Assembly (NCBI RefSeq): GCF_023061185.1
Contig: NZ_JAKGAK010000002.1
Location: forward strand, 62,001 to 126,000
Origin: Chromohalobacter beijerinckii
GTDB lineage: Bacteria; Pseudomonadota; Gammaproteobacteria; Pseudomonadales; Halomonadaceae
Direction: 5' to 3'
DNA: 64,000 nucleotides
Under the pieces are notes generated by a model that searched no databases, was not told where the DNA came from, and was given only the letters and a program-made list of their open reading frames with translations. This document shows positions 10,180-19,663 of this stretch, one piece after another. The translations under genes and the position numbers were made by a program. Position 1 is the first letter of the stretch; the number at the start of each line of letters is the position of its first letter.

Positions 10180-10755
10180 ATGCGGGTCGACAATCACTGG
10201 CTGATCCCGGCGCGACACGTCGTCTCGCCCAATCACAACGCGCGCCCCGAGGGCGAAGTGTCGGCAGTTGTCCTGCACTCCATCAGCCTACCGCCGGGAT
10301 GCTTCGGTGGCGAGGCCATCGAGCGTTTGTTCACCAACCGTCTCGATCCTGCCGCGCATCCCTACTTTGCCACGATTCACGCCTTGCGAGTCTCGGCGCA
10401 TGTGCTGATCCGCCGCGATGGCGAAGCGGTACAGTTCGTGGGCTTCGACCGCCGTGCCTGGCATGCCGGACGCTCGCGCTGGTGGGACGGGCATCGCGAA
10501 CGTCGCGAGCTCAACGATTTCAGCATCGGCATCGAGTTGGAAGGCGACGATATTCATGCCTATCGCGACGCACAATATCGCTGTCTGGTGCGCGTATTCA
10601 CCGCCTTGCGAGCACAATATCCTGCTTTGAGTGTCGAGCGGATGACCAGTCACGCGCATATTGCGCCGTTGCGCAAGACCGACCCCGGCCCGGCCTTTGA
10701 CTGGGCCTATTTTCATCGTTGTCTCGAGGAGATGGTGGACACAGCGTCCTGCTGA
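10180..10755 (+). CDS. ampD: 1,6-anhydro-N-acetylmuramyl-L-alanine amidase AmpD
   Basis: This cytoplasmic zinc amidase recycles anhydro-muropeptides, and its loss induces AmpC in many species. Expected zinc ligands are visible: the His of VLHSISLPPG, and the His and Asp of SHAHIAPLRKTDPGPAFDW. ATG at 10180 follows GGAGCAGG by a few bases and gives 191 residues, matching AmpD rather than periplasmic AmpDh2/3 (no signal peptide). It diverges from nadC. No ampE follows; the downstream region leads to aceE. Confidence 0.93.
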   Translation: MRVDNHWLIPARHVVSPNHNARPEGEVSAVVLHSISLPPGCFGGEAIERLFTNRLDPAAHPYFATIHALRVSAHVLIRRDGEAVQFVGFDRRAWHAGRSRWWDGHRERRELNDFSIGIELEGDDIHAYRDAQYRCLVRVFTALRAQYPALSVERMTSHAHIAPLRKTDPGPAFDWAYFHRCLEEMVDTASC

Positions 10756-11067
10756 ACTGCATGCGTGTAAATTCACTACATCGTGTAAGACTTTGTTGTA
10801 CCCCTGCGATGTCTCCTAAACGGGCATGGTCAATAAGCATTTTGCAAGTCGCTTGCGGCCTATCGAATTGGCAGCAGACGGCGTTTGCGGTATCGTCGTG
10901 CCCTGAATTCGTGCGTCTTGCACGCCCCTCTGTAAGGAAATTACAGAAAGTTTTCTCGGAGACACGACCCAAAGAAGGTCGCGCCCGCACTGAAGAGCGC
11001 CACAGGCCCCATCGCGATGCGTAGACGGGCCATGACCGACATACAATCTTCATTCGGAGAGACGTCT
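10756..11067 (+). promoter_or_regulatory. aceE upstream region with a candidate operator and promoter
   Basis: This 312-base gap contains no convincing gene. A candidate promoter is TTGGCA (10868-10873) and TATCGT (10891-10896) with 17-base spacing. Downstream lies a perfect inverted repeat, TCTGTAA (10929-10935) and TTACAGA (10941-10947), around GGAAA, placed where a repressor would block the promoter or a roadblock would form. It does not resemble the E. coli PdhR site (ATTGGTNNNACCAAT) as I know it. Function is inferred from position only. Confidence 0.45.
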
Positions 11068-13758
11068 ATGAGTCTGGAGGCAAGAAACGATCTCGATCCG
11101 ATCGAAACCACGGAATGGCTGGATTCCTTGGCCTCGGTCATCGAGCATGAGGGCGAAGAGCGCGCTCGGTACATCATGAGCCGCTTGGCGGATCGTCTGC
11201 GTCGCGATGGCTCTTCACCCCCCTTTTCCGGGACCACGCCGCATCGCAATACCATTCCGATGCATCGTGAAGCCAAGATGCCCGGTGACATGTTCATCGA
11301 GCGCAAGATTCGCTCGGCCATCCGCTGGAATGCGATGGTGCAAGTGTTACGCGCCAATAAAAAGCACAAGGGCCTGGGCGGTCACATCGCCAGCTATCAG
11401 TCCAGTGCCACGCTCTATGAAGTGGGTTTCAATCACTTCTTCCGTGCTGACAATGGCGACCACAAGGGCGATTTGCTGTATATCCAGGGGCACGTCACGC
11501 CGGGCATCTATGCGCGTTCGTTCCTGGAAGGCCGTCTGACGCAGGAGCAGATGGATAACTTCCGTCAGGAAGTCGATGGCGAAGCGCTGCCTTCTTACCC
11601 CCACCCGTACCTGATGCCGGATTACTGGCAGTTCCCTACGGTCTCCATGGGACTGGGGCCGATCCAGGCGATCTATCAGGCCCACGTGATGAAGTACCTG
11701 CATTCGCGTGAGCTCGAGGATATGAAGGACCGCAAGGTCTGGGCCTTCCTCGGTGACGGCGAGTGCGATGAGCCGGAATCGCTGGGTGCGCTGCATCTGG
11801 CCAGCCGTGAGAAGCTCGACAACCTGATCTTCGTCATCAACTGCAACCTGCAGCGTCTCGACGGGCCGGTGCGCGGCAACTCGCGCGTCATCGATGAGCT
11901 CGAAGGGGTCTTCCGTGGCGCCGGTTGGAACGTGATCAAGGTCGTCTGGGGCGGCCAGTGGGACCCGCTGTTCGAACAAGACACCAAGGGCATGCTGCAA
12001 AAGCGCATGGACGAGGCGGTCGACGGCGAGTACCAGAACTACAAAGCCCAGGGTGGCAAGTACACCCGCGATCATTTCTTCGGCAAATACGATGAAACGG
12101 CGGAGATGGTCAAGGACTACTCCGACGAGCAGATCTTCCGTCTCAATCGTGGCGGCCACGATCCGCAGAAGGTCTACGCGGCCTACCATGAAGCGGTCAA
12201 CAACGCCGGCAATCGTCCCACCGTGATCCTGGCGCACACCGTCAAGGGCTATGGCATGGGCGGCGGCAGCGGCGAGGCCGACATGGAAGCTCACCAGATC
12301 AAGTCGATGGATACCGACGCGCTCAAGACGTTTCGTGACCGTTTCGGCGTGCCGATCTCTGATGAGCAGATCGAAAGCGGTGACATCCCGTATTACAAGC
12401 CCGACGACGATAGCCCGGAGATGAAATACCTGCATCTCCAGCGCGAGAAGCTGGGTGGCTTTTTGCCGGCGCGCAAGAACGATTTCGAGGCACTCGAGAT
12501 CCCCGGGCTCGACGATAAGATGTTCGCCAGTCAGCTCAAGGGCTCCGGCGACCGCGAAGTCTCCAGCACCATGTCCTTTGTGCGTGTGCTCAACGGCTTG
12601 GTCAAGAACAAGCAACTGGGCTCGCGCGTGGTGCCGATCATTCCCGATGAAGCGCGTACCTTCGGGATGGAAGGCATGTTCCGTCAGCTCGGCATCTACG
12701 CCGCCGAAGGCCAGAAATACGAGCCGATGGATGCCGGCCAGATCATGTACTACCGCGAGGACCAGAAGGGTCAGATCCTCGAGGAAGGCATCACCGAAGC
12801 CGGTTCCATCTCTGCGTGGATCGCGGCGGCGACGGCGTATGCCAACCACCATCTGCCGTTGATTCCGTTCTACGTCTATTACTCGATGTTCGGCTTTCAG
12901 CGTGTCGGTGATCTGGTCTGGGCCGCCGGCGACCTGCAGGCGCGCGGCTTCATGATCGGCGGTACCGCCGGGCGCACGACCATCAATGGCGAGGGGCTGC
13001 AGCACCAGGACGGCCACAGCCATATCCTGATGTCGACCGTGCCATCGTGCCGTGCCTACGACCCGTGCTATGGCCACGAGGTCGCGGTGATCCTGCAAGA
13101 TGGCCTGAAGCGCATGTTCCAGGACAAGGAAAACTGCTTCTACTATCTGACCGTGATGAACGAGAACTACCCGCACCCGGAGATGCCGAAGGGCAGCGAG
13201 GAAGGCATCGTTCGCGGCATGTACCTGCTTCAGGAAGGCAAGAAGGACGGTCGCAAGAAGCAACCACGCGTGCAGCTCATGGGCAGCGGGACGATCCTGC
13301 GCGAAGTCGAAGCCGCCGCCGAGATGCTGGCGGAAGAGCACGACGTCGTCGCCGATGTGTGGAGTGTGACCAGCTTCAACGAGTTGCGCCGCGAAGCGCT
13401 CGAATACGACCGGCTGCAGTTCCTCGACTACGATGAAAAGCGTGAGAAGCCGTGGGTGTCACAGCAGCTGAAAGATGTCGAGGGGCCGGTCATCGCCTCG
13501 ACCGACTACATGAAGCTCTACGCTGATCAGATTCGTGCCTGGGTACCGAGTGACTTCCATGTGCTGGGGACCGATGGTTTCGGGCGTTCCGACACGCGTG
13601 AAGCGTTGCGTCGTTTCTTCGAAGTCGACCGCTACTACGTGACCATTCAAGCGCTGCGCGCGCTGGCCAACCGCGGTGAGATCGACGCCAAGGTCGTCAA
13701 TGATGCCATGAAGAAATATGGCATCGACCCCGCCAAGCCCAGCCCGCTGGTGTCTTGA
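11068..13758 (+). CDS. aceE: Pyruvate dehydrogenase E1 component (homodimeric) AceE
   Basis: A protein of 896 residues; E. coli AceE has 887. It decarboxylates pyruvate on thiamine diphosphate and reductively acetylates the E2 lipoyl groups. The N-terminus LEARNDLDPIETTEWLDSLASVI matches the E2-binding N-terminal region of the family. The thiamine diphosphate motif starts at GDGECDEPESLGALHLASREKLDN (about residue 230) and ends near NCNLQRLDGPVRGN. The start at 11068 is favoured over upstream codons by GGAGAG six bases before. aceF follows after 156 bases, and no E3 gene is present here. Confidence 0.96.
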   Translation: MSLEARNDLDPIETTEWLDSLASVIEHEGEERARYIMSRLADRLRRDGSSPPFSGTTPHRNTIPMHREAKMPGDMFIERKIRSAIRWNAMVQVLRANKKHKGLGGHIASYQSSATLYEVGFNHFFRADNGDHKGDLLYIQGHVTPGIYARSFLEGRLTQEQMDNFRQEVDGEALPSYPHPYLMPDYWQFPTVSMGLGPIQAIYQAHVMKYLHSRELEDMKDRKVWAFLGDGECDEPESLGALHLASREKLDNLIFVINCNLQRLDGPVRGNSRVIDELEGVFRGAGWNVIKVVWGGQWDPLFEQDTKGMLQKRMDEAVDGEYQNYKAQGGKYTRDHFFGKYDETAEMVKDYSDEQIFRLNRGGHDPQKVYAAYHEAVNNAGNRPTVILAHTVKGYGMGGGSGEADMEAHQIKSMDTDALKTFRDRFGVPISDEQIESGDIPYYKPDDDSPEMKYLHLQREKLGGFLPARKNDFEALEIPGLDDKMFASQLKGSGDREVSSTMSFVRVLNGLVKNKQLGSRVVPIIPDEARTFGMEGMFRQLGIYAAEGQKYEPMDAGQIMYYREDQKGQILEEGITEAGSISAWIAAATAYANHHLPLIPFYVYYSMFGFQRVGDLVWAAGDLQARGFMIGGTAGRTTINGEGLQHQDGHSHILMSTVPSCRAYDPCYGHEVAVILQDGLKRMFQDKENCFYYLTVMNENYPHPEMPKGSEEGIVRGMYLLQEGKKDGRKKQPRVQLMGSGTILREVEAAAEMLAEEHDVVADVWSVTSFNELRREALEYDRLQFLDYDEKREKPWVSQQLKDVEGPVIASTDYMKLYADQIRAWVPSDFHVLGTDGFGRSDTREALRRFFEVDRYYVTIQALRALANRGEIDAKVVNDAMKKYGIDPAKPSPLVS

Positions 13759-13764
13759 GCCCCG

Positions 13765-13825
13765 TTGATGTCTTGGACCTAAGGGTCCCATCAAGGTGCC
13801 GTCACCGCCTGAGTGCGGTGGCGGC
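13765..13825 (+). promoter_or_regulatory. Two consecutive hairpins in the aceE-aceF spacer
   Basis: Hairpin A: TTGATG pairs with CATCAA (13765-13770, 13789-13794) enclosing GGACC/GGTCC. Hairpin B: GCCGTCACCGC (13798-13808) pairs with GCGGTGGCGGC (13815-13825), 11 pairs including one G-T, six-base loop. Neither is followed by a T run, so they are more likely mRNA-stability or processing elements than terminators. Confidence 0.5.
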
Positions 13826-13914
13826 CATGGCCAGATTGCCTGGCCTGGTCGCGTCACCCGGTCGGTATCGAGGACCGGAGCGATCAGGCCACCAGAATGG
13901 AAAGGAGCGCGACC

Positions 13915-16005
13915 TTGAGTAGCGAAATCATCAAAGTTCCCGATATCGGCGGTAGTGAAGGCGTCGAAATCATCGAGGTGGCGGTATCTGAGGGCGATGT
14001 CATCGCGCCCGAGGACACCATGATCACGCTGGAATCCGACAAGGCCAGCATGGATGTCCCTGCGCCCAAGGGCGGCAAGGTCGTCAAAGTGCTGGTCAAA
14101 GAAGGCGACAGCGTCTCCGAGGGCGACGATATTCTCGAGCTCGAAGCGGAAGGCGGTGGCGACGATGCCGGTGACACGTCCTCGCAGGACGAGGATCAGT
14201 CACAGGACGAGAGCGCCGAGAAGCAGGAAACGGCTGAGCCCGAAAAGGCGGCACCGAAGAAGAAATCTACCGGTGGCGGCAAACGCACCGTCGAGATCAA
14301 GGTGCCGGATATCGGCGGCAGCGAAGGCGTCGAAATCATCGAGGTTCCGGTCAGTGAAGGCGATGAGGTCAGCGCGGAAGACTCGCTGATCACGCTGGAA
14401 TCCGACAAGGCATCGATGGACGTGCCGAGCCCCTACAGTGGCAAACTCGTCTCGCTGGCGGTCAAGGAGGGCGACAGCGTCTCCGAAGGTGACCTGATCG
14501 GCAGCATGGAGATCGCTGGCGAAGGTGACGACGAAGACGACGATACCGACGAAGCGCCGGCGGAAGGCGACTCTGACAGTGCCGAGTCGGACGCGGACAC
14601 CGAGGATCAAGACGCCGGCGAGGATACCGAAGAAGGCGGCGACGAGGGAGGCCGCAAGGAACTCCGCGTCCCGGATATCGGTGGCAGCGAGAACGTGCCG
14701 ATCATCGAATTGGCGATCAGTGAAGGCGACGAGATCGACGCGGAAGACACGCTGATCACGCTGGAATCCGACAAGGCCTCCATGGACGTGCCCAGCCCCT
14801 ACAAGGGCAAGGTAGTCGAGGTCTCGGTCAAGGAAGGCGATAGCGTCTCCGAGGGCGACCTGATCGGCTATATTGAGGCGGCCGGCGCTCCGGGGGTCGG
14901 TAGCAAAAAGCCGGCCAAGAAAGCCGATGCCGGTAAGAAGGCCGACGCTAGCAAAGCGGACCAGAAGGCTGACTCCAGTCAGCAAGCGTCTAGCGCCTCC
15001 AAGTCGACGCCGTCTACCAAGCAATCCACGGGCGAGCCGAGTCCCGAGGCGCGTCACAAGCAAGGCGACGACAAGACGGCGGGTGCTCATGTGCATGCCG
15101 GGCCGGCGGTGCGCATGCTGGCGCGCGAGCTGGGCGTCGACCTGGCCCAGGTCACACCCACCGGGCCCAAGAATCGTGTGCTGAAGGAAGACGTGCAAGG
15201 TTACGTCAAGAACGCCCTGCAGCAGCGTTCCAGCGGGGCCGGAAGCTCGGCCGCGCCGAGTGGCGGTGCGGGTATCCCGGCGGTGCCGGACATCGACTTC
15301 AGCCAGTTTGGCGAGGTCGAGGAAAAGCCCATGGGCCGACTGATGAAGGCGGGCGCGGCCAACCTGCATCGCAGCTGGCTCAATGTGCCGCACGTCACCC
15401 AGTTCGACGAAGCGGACATCACCGAACTCGAAGCCTTCCGTAAGTCGATGAAGGACGAGGCTGCCAAGCAGGACGCCAAGCTCACGCCGCTGCCGTTCAT
15501 GATCAAGGCCTGTGCCTACGCCTTGCAGAAGTTCCCGCAGTTCAACGTCAGCCTGAAGAGCGACGGCGAAACGCTGGTGCAGAAGCATTACGTGCACATC
15601 GGCATCGCCGTGGATACGCCGGACGGCCTGATGGTGCCGGTAATCCGTAACGCCGACCAGAAATCGCTGATCGAGCTGGCCAAGGAATCGGTCGAACTGG
15701 CCGGCAAGGCGCAGTCGAAGAAGCTCAAGCGCGAGGAGATGAGCGGTGGCTGCTTCACCATCTCCAGTTTGGGCTCCATCGGCGGCACCGCCTTCACGCC
15801 CATCGTCAACGCCCCGGAAGTCGCCATCCTCGGCGTTTCCAAGGCGCAGACGAAACCGGTGTGGGACGGCGCGGAGTTTGCCCCAAGGCTGATGATGCCG
15901 CTGTCGCTGTCCTACGACCACCGAGCGGTCAACGGCGCCGACGCGGCTCGCTTCACGGCCTTCTTGGCCCAAGCGTTGAGTGATATTCGTCGCCTGCTGA
16001 TGTGA
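13915..16005 (+). CDS. aceF: Dihydrolipoyllysine-residue acetyltransferase (E2) AceF, three lipoyl domains
   Basis: The E2 core of pyruvate dehydrogenase. Three lipoyl domains carry ESDKASMDVP, so the lipoylated residues are Lys43, Lys165 and Lys287. A subunit-binding domain (AGPAVRMLARELGVDLAQVTPTG) lies at about 391-430, and the acetyltransferase domain ends with YDHRAVNGADAARF, His669 being catalytic. A TTG start at 13915 gives 696 residues and is supported by AAAGGAG seven bases upstream and by homology beginning at once; ATG 13897 is an alternative. The linkers between lipoyl domains are strongly acidic rather than Ala/Pro-rich, fitting a halophile. Confidence 0.95.
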   Translation: MSSEIIKVPDIGGSEGVEIIEVAVSEGDVIAPEDTMITLESDKASMDVPAPKGGKVVKVLVKEGDSVSEGDDILELEAEGGGDDAGDTSSQDEDQSQDESAEKQETAEPEKAAPKKKSTGGGKRTVEIKVPDIGGSEGVEIIEVPVSEGDEVSAEDSLITLESDKASMDVPSPYSGKLVSLAVKEGDSVSEGDLIGSMEIAGEGDDEDDDTDEAPAEGDSDSAESDADTEDQDAGEDTEEGGDEGGRKELRVPDIGGSENVPIIELAISEGDEIDAEDTLITLESDKASMDVPSPYKGKVVEVSVKEGDSVSEGDLIGYIEAAGAPGVGSKKPAKKADAGKKADASKADQKADSSQQASSASKSTPSTKQSTGEPSPEARHKQGDDKTAGAHVHAGPAVRMLARELGVDLAQVTPTGPKNRVLKEDVQGYVKNALQQRSSGAGSSAAPSGGAGIPAVPDIDFSQFGEVEEKPMGRLMKAGAANLHRSWLNVPHVTQFDEADITELEAFRKSMKDEAAKQDAKLTPLPFMIKACAYALQKFPQFNVSLKSDGETLVQKHYVHIGIAVDTPDGLMVPVIRNADQKSLIELAKESVELAGKAQSKKLKREEMSGGCFTISSLGSIGGTAFTPIVNAPEVAILGVSKAQTKPVWDGAEFAPRLMMPLSLSYDHRAVNGADAARFTAFLAQALSDIRRLLM

Positions 16006-16028
16006 CCCAGTCGCGTCGACGATGTGAC

Positions 16029-16059
16029 AAAAGCGGCCCTTGCGGGGGCCGCTTTTTTT
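16029..16059 (+). terminator. Rho-independent terminator after aceF
   Basis: AAGCGGCCC pairs with GGGCCGCTT around a short loop, followed by seven or more T. It lies about 25 bases after the aceF stop. Confidence 0.9.
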
Positions 16060-16277
16060 ATATCGCGATAAACGGTGACGTCTGTGACGCGCGCGACGAA
16101 AGTACAATGCTTCAGGCAACTCCATGAAAAAAGCGAATTATGGCGCCTAGAGCAGGTCTAGCCCGGGGCGGGCGTGCTTGTGCCGCTTGAGCCGTGCAGG
16201 TATCGTCATGGGCCATTCCCAAGGCGATGGCGTGTGCTTCATGGAGCATGCCATAGCTAATAACGAACATGTGATGA

Positions 16278-16955
<678 letters not shown>

Positions 16956-17099
16956 GTTTCTCCCCGCCGTGCGGCTTTTCAGTGGGAGAGAACTTGTTCC
17001 CGATAGGGGGCTGCCAGCTTCCATCGTGAATAAATTTACTCCCACTACGTCATGTCCTGGCTAGAATCTGAAAGAAGCTAGCCATGACGCCAAGGCGTT

Positions 17100-17185
17100 T
17101 CGACATGCCTGCGGGCATCATAGAGTCACGCTCTGGGCCAGACCCTGGCCCTTTACCGTCTCGTTGACGACCTGCGTCAAGATTG
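17100..17185 (+). other. Cluster of short dyads in the adk-tsaB gap
   Basis: The 312-base gap 16956-17267 holds no recognisable gene. It contains several perfect dyads: ATGCC/GGCAT near 17105-17118, GGGCCAG/CTGGCCC (17135-17141, 17145-17151), and TTGACG/CGTCAA (17164-17169, 17175-17180). None has a proper T run; significance is unknown. Confidence 0.4.
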
Positions 17186-17208
17186 CATCGGGCGGTGCGC
17201 CGGGCGTT

Positions 17209-17237
17209 TTGCCAATGACTGATGGCACGTTTATAGT
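17209..17237 (+). promoter_or_regulatory. Sigma70-type promoter of tsaB
   Basis: TTGCCA (17209-17214) and TATAGT (17232-17237) are separated by 17 bases, giving a start site about 20 bases before the tsaB ATG at 17268. Assigned by eye. Confidence 0.6.
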
Positions 17238-17267
17238 GCGTGCTCACCCGCTGCTCAATGATCGCCG

Positions 17268-17954
17268 ATGCCTACTCTGTTGGCCCTGGATGCCTCTACT
17301 AGCGCCTGTTCTTGCGCCCTGTGGCGCGATGGCCATGTCATCTCCCGTTATCGTGACGCCCCGCGTCAACACACCCAACTGCTGATGCCGATGGTCGATG
17401 ACGTGCTGGCCGAGGCAGGCGTCGGTCTCTCCGATCTCGATGCGTTGGCTTACGGTCGTGGGCCGGGCTCGTTCACCGGCTTGCGTATCGCTGCCGGGAC
17501 GGCGCAGGGGCTGGCTTTCGCACTCGAGTGTCCCTTGATCGGTGTATCTACTTTGGAAGCCCTGGCGCTTGCTGCGCATCGGCGTCTCCATGCGCGCTAT
17601 GTGGTGGCGGCAATGGACGCGCGCATGGACGAGATATACGCCGCTGCCTATCGTTGCCACGACGGCACGCTCGAGCCACTCGTGGAGGAAGCCGTGTTGA
17701 TACCGGAGCGGTTGCGCCTGCCTGCGGCCTTTCACGATGTCGACTGGGTTGGCATCGGCTCGGGCTGGACCTTACGCGAGCGTATGCCCGTCGAGGTGCA
17801 ATCGGCGCTCGGCCAATGCCTGAGTGAGCCGCAGCCTGCCGCCGAAGACATGGTGCGACTGGCGGCACAGGCCTGGGAGGCGGGGGAGCGTCCCGCCGCC
17901 GACGAGGCGGTCCCGGTGTATTTGCGCAATGAAGTGGCGTGGAAACGCGCCTAA
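17268..17954 (+). CDS. tsaB: tRNA threonylcarbamoyladenosine synthesis protein TsaB (YeaZ)
   Basis: TsaB is the scaffold partner of TsaD in making t6A37 on ANN-decoding tRNAs. The ASKHA-fold N-terminus TLLALDASTSACSCALW, the segment PMVDDVLAEAGVGLSDLDALAYGRGPGSFTGLRIAAGTAQGLA and the 228-residue length match YeaZ proteins. The metal-binding histidines of the TsaD paralogue are absent, as expected. No strong ribosome site precedes ATG 17268. It stands between adk and uppP on the same strand with its own promoter. Confidence 0.93.
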   Translation: MPTLLALDASTSACSCALWRDGHVISRYRDAPRQHTQLLMPMVDDVLAEAGVGLSDLDALAYGRGPGSFTGLRIAAGTAQGLAFALECPLIGVSTLEALALAAHRRLHARYVVAAMDARMDEIYAAAYRCHDGTLEPLVEEAVLIPERLRLPAAFHDVDWVGIGSGWTLRERMPVEVQSALGQCLSEPQPAAEDMVRLAAQAWEAGERPAADEAVPVYLRNEVAWKRA

Positions 17955-18039
17955 GCGTTTCTTAAGCTCCCGAGAATAATAATGGCGTGCTCGCACGCTC
18001 GTACGCAGCGTCATTTTTTCGTTGCTTCAAGGACATTTC

Positions 18040-18837
18040 ATGGATTGGTTGCACGTCGTTGCGCTGGCCATCATTCAAGGCCTTACCGAATTCCTGCCCA
18101 TTTCGTCATCCGCTCACCTGATTCTCCCGTCGCAGTTGCTGGGCTGGCCCGATCAAGGATTGGCCTTCGATGTGGCTGTACATGTCGGCTCGCTCGCCGC
18201 GGTGATGCTGGTCTTCCACCGTGAAGTGACTCGAATCGTGCGTGATTGGGTGTCGCAGTGTCGCGGCGGGCCGGCAACGCCGGAAAGCCGCCTGGGCTGG
18301 GCGGTGATTATCGGGACGCTGCCGGCCGTGGTCATCGGTTTCTTGCTGGAAAACGTCATCGAGTCGTACCTGCGTGCCTCGTTGGTGATCGCTATCACCA
18401 CGCTGCTCTTCGGTTTGCTGCTGTGGTGGGCGGATGTACGCGGTAGCCGCCGCCATGCGTTGACCGCGATGTCGCTGCGCAATGCGCTGATCATCGGGCT
18501 CGCTCAGGCTTTGGCATTGATACCTGGGACGTCGCGGTCGGGGATTACCATTACCGCCGCCTTGCTGTTGGGCTTTACCCGCCAGGCCGCCGCGCGTTTC
18601 TCGTTCTTGTTGTCGATCCCACTGATTCTCGCCGCTGGTTCGCTCAAGGGCATTGAGCTTGTCGAAGCGGGCGAGGGTGTGGCCTGGGGTACGATCATCG
18701 CGGGGACGCTGATGTCATTCGTCGCGGCGTGGCTGTGCATCAAGTTGTTTCTCGCCGCGCTGGATCGCATCGGCATGTTGCCGTTCGTCATCTACCGTCT
18801 GATTCTGGGCATCGTTCTGTTGGTGTGGGTTGCATGA
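18040..18837 (+). CDS. uppP: Undecaprenyl-diphosphatase UppP/BacA
   Basis: This integral membrane phosphatase recycles the undecaprenyl lipid carrier for peptidoglycan synthesis. Both family motifs are present: [15 protein letters not shown] near the N-terminus and [21 protein letters not shown] in the second repeat, with several hydrophobic helices between. AAGGA six bases before ATG 18040 favours this start over one six codons upstream. The product has 265 residues. Its stop overlaps the rsmJ start by four bases, so the two are translated together. Confidence 0.95.
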   Translation: MDWLHVVALAIIQGLTEFLPISSSAHLILPSQLLGWPDQGLAFDVAVHVGSLAAVMLVFHREVTRIVRDWVSQCRGGPATPESRLGWAVIIGTLPAVVIGFLLENVIESYLRASLVIAITTLLFGLLLWWADVRGSRRHALTAMSLRNALIIGLAQALALIPGTSRSGITITAALLLGFTRQAAARFSFLLSIPLILAAGSLKGIELVEAGEGVAWGTIIAGTLMSFVAAWLCIKLFLAALDRIGMLPFVIYRLILGIVLLVWVA

Positions 18838-19604
18838 ACGAATCCGTCGTCGCCATGGGCGAGCCATTGCGCGACCTGGCCGCGCGGCTGGGGCTGCCCT
18901 GGCAAGCCGAGGGTGACGCCACCGCTGCCTTGCGATTGGTGATGACGCCTGAAGGATTGGCGCTATCGGGTGAGGCGCGGCGCTACGGTGCGCCGATTCG
19001 GGTCGACTTCACCGCCGGCAAAGTCGCGCACCGGCGCCGCTTCGGCGGTGGGCGTGGGCAACTGATCGCCAAAGCATGCGGACTGGCGCACGGTGTGACG
19101 CCGAGCATCGTCGATGCCACGGCGGGGCTGGGGCGTGATGCCTTCGTGCTGGCGAGTCTCGGCGCCGAGATTTTATTGATCGAGCGCGTGGCGGCGATAT
19201 ACGCCCTGCTCGAAGATGGCGTGCGGCGTGCCCGAGCGGATGAAGAGGCCGCCGAGATCGTGGCGCGCATGCGGGTGGCGAATGGCGATGCCGCGCGTGA
19301 GCTGGCGACGCTGGTGGCGCTTCACGACGTTGCGCCGCAGGTGGTGCATCTCGACCCCATGTTCCCACACCGTGACAAGAGCGCGTTGGTCAAGAAGGAG
19401 ATGCGCGTCTTCCGCGAACTGGCCGGTGACGATGACGACGCGTCACGTTTGCTGGAGGCTGCCCTGGACGTTGCTACGCACCGGGTAGTGGTCAAGCGCC
19501 CCCGCCGCGCGCCGCCGCTTGAGGGCCCGGCACCTGATCACGTGCTCGAGGGCAAGACCAGTCGCTACGATCTCTACGTGCATCGCAGCCTGAAATCCGC
19601 GTGA
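18834..19604 (+). CDS. rsmJ: 16S rRNA (guanine1516-N2)-methyltransferase RsmJ
   Basis: The 256-residue SAM-dependent methyltransferase (formerly YhiQ) has SAM-binding [26 protein letters not shown] and the characteristic YLDPMFPH-type catalytic segment, here [22 protein letters not shown], followed by [31 protein letters not shown]. These align closely with E. coli RsmJ. ATG 18834 overlaps the uppP stop; frames opening earlier lie inside uppP. It converges on plsB. A short hairpin GCGTGA/TCACGC (19599-19619) covers its stop and may end transcription. Confidence 0.93.
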   Translation: MNESVVAMGEPLRDLAARLGLPWQAEGDATAALRLVMTPEGLALSGEARRYGAPIRVDFTAGKVAHRRRFGGGRGQLIAKACGLAHGVTPSIVDATAGLGRDAFVLASLGAEILLIERVAAIYALLEDGVRRARADEEAAEIVARMRVANGDAARELATLVALHDVAPQVVHLDPMFPHRDKSALVKKEMRVFRELAGDDDDASRLLEAALDVATHRVVVKRPRRAPPLEGPAPDHVLEGKTSRYDLYVHRSLKSA

Positions 19605-19625
19605 CGATAATTTTCACGCACCTGA

Positions 19626-19663
19626 TACTACGATGACCGGCGATTACTACGATGACCGGCGAT
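19626..19663. repeat. Perfect 19-bp tandem duplication at the plsB stop codon
   Basis: TACTACGATGACCGGCGAT occurs twice head to tail (19626-19644 and 19645-19663). The second copy holds the last codons and stop of plsB (minus strand); the first lies just outside. It looks like a slippage duplication. Confidence 0.9.

Noticed and set aside
11347-13341. Long open reading frame on the strand opposite aceE (664 codons)
   Set aside because: It lies wholly inside aceE, which has full family similarity. Its amino-acid make-up (His, Arg, Gln rich) and lack of a ribosome site are those of an antisense shadow in GC-rich DNA.
14200-16125. Long open reading frame opposite aceF (641 codons)
   Set aside because: It is the antisense of the aceF lipoyl repeats and catalytic domain, with no recognisable domain of its own.
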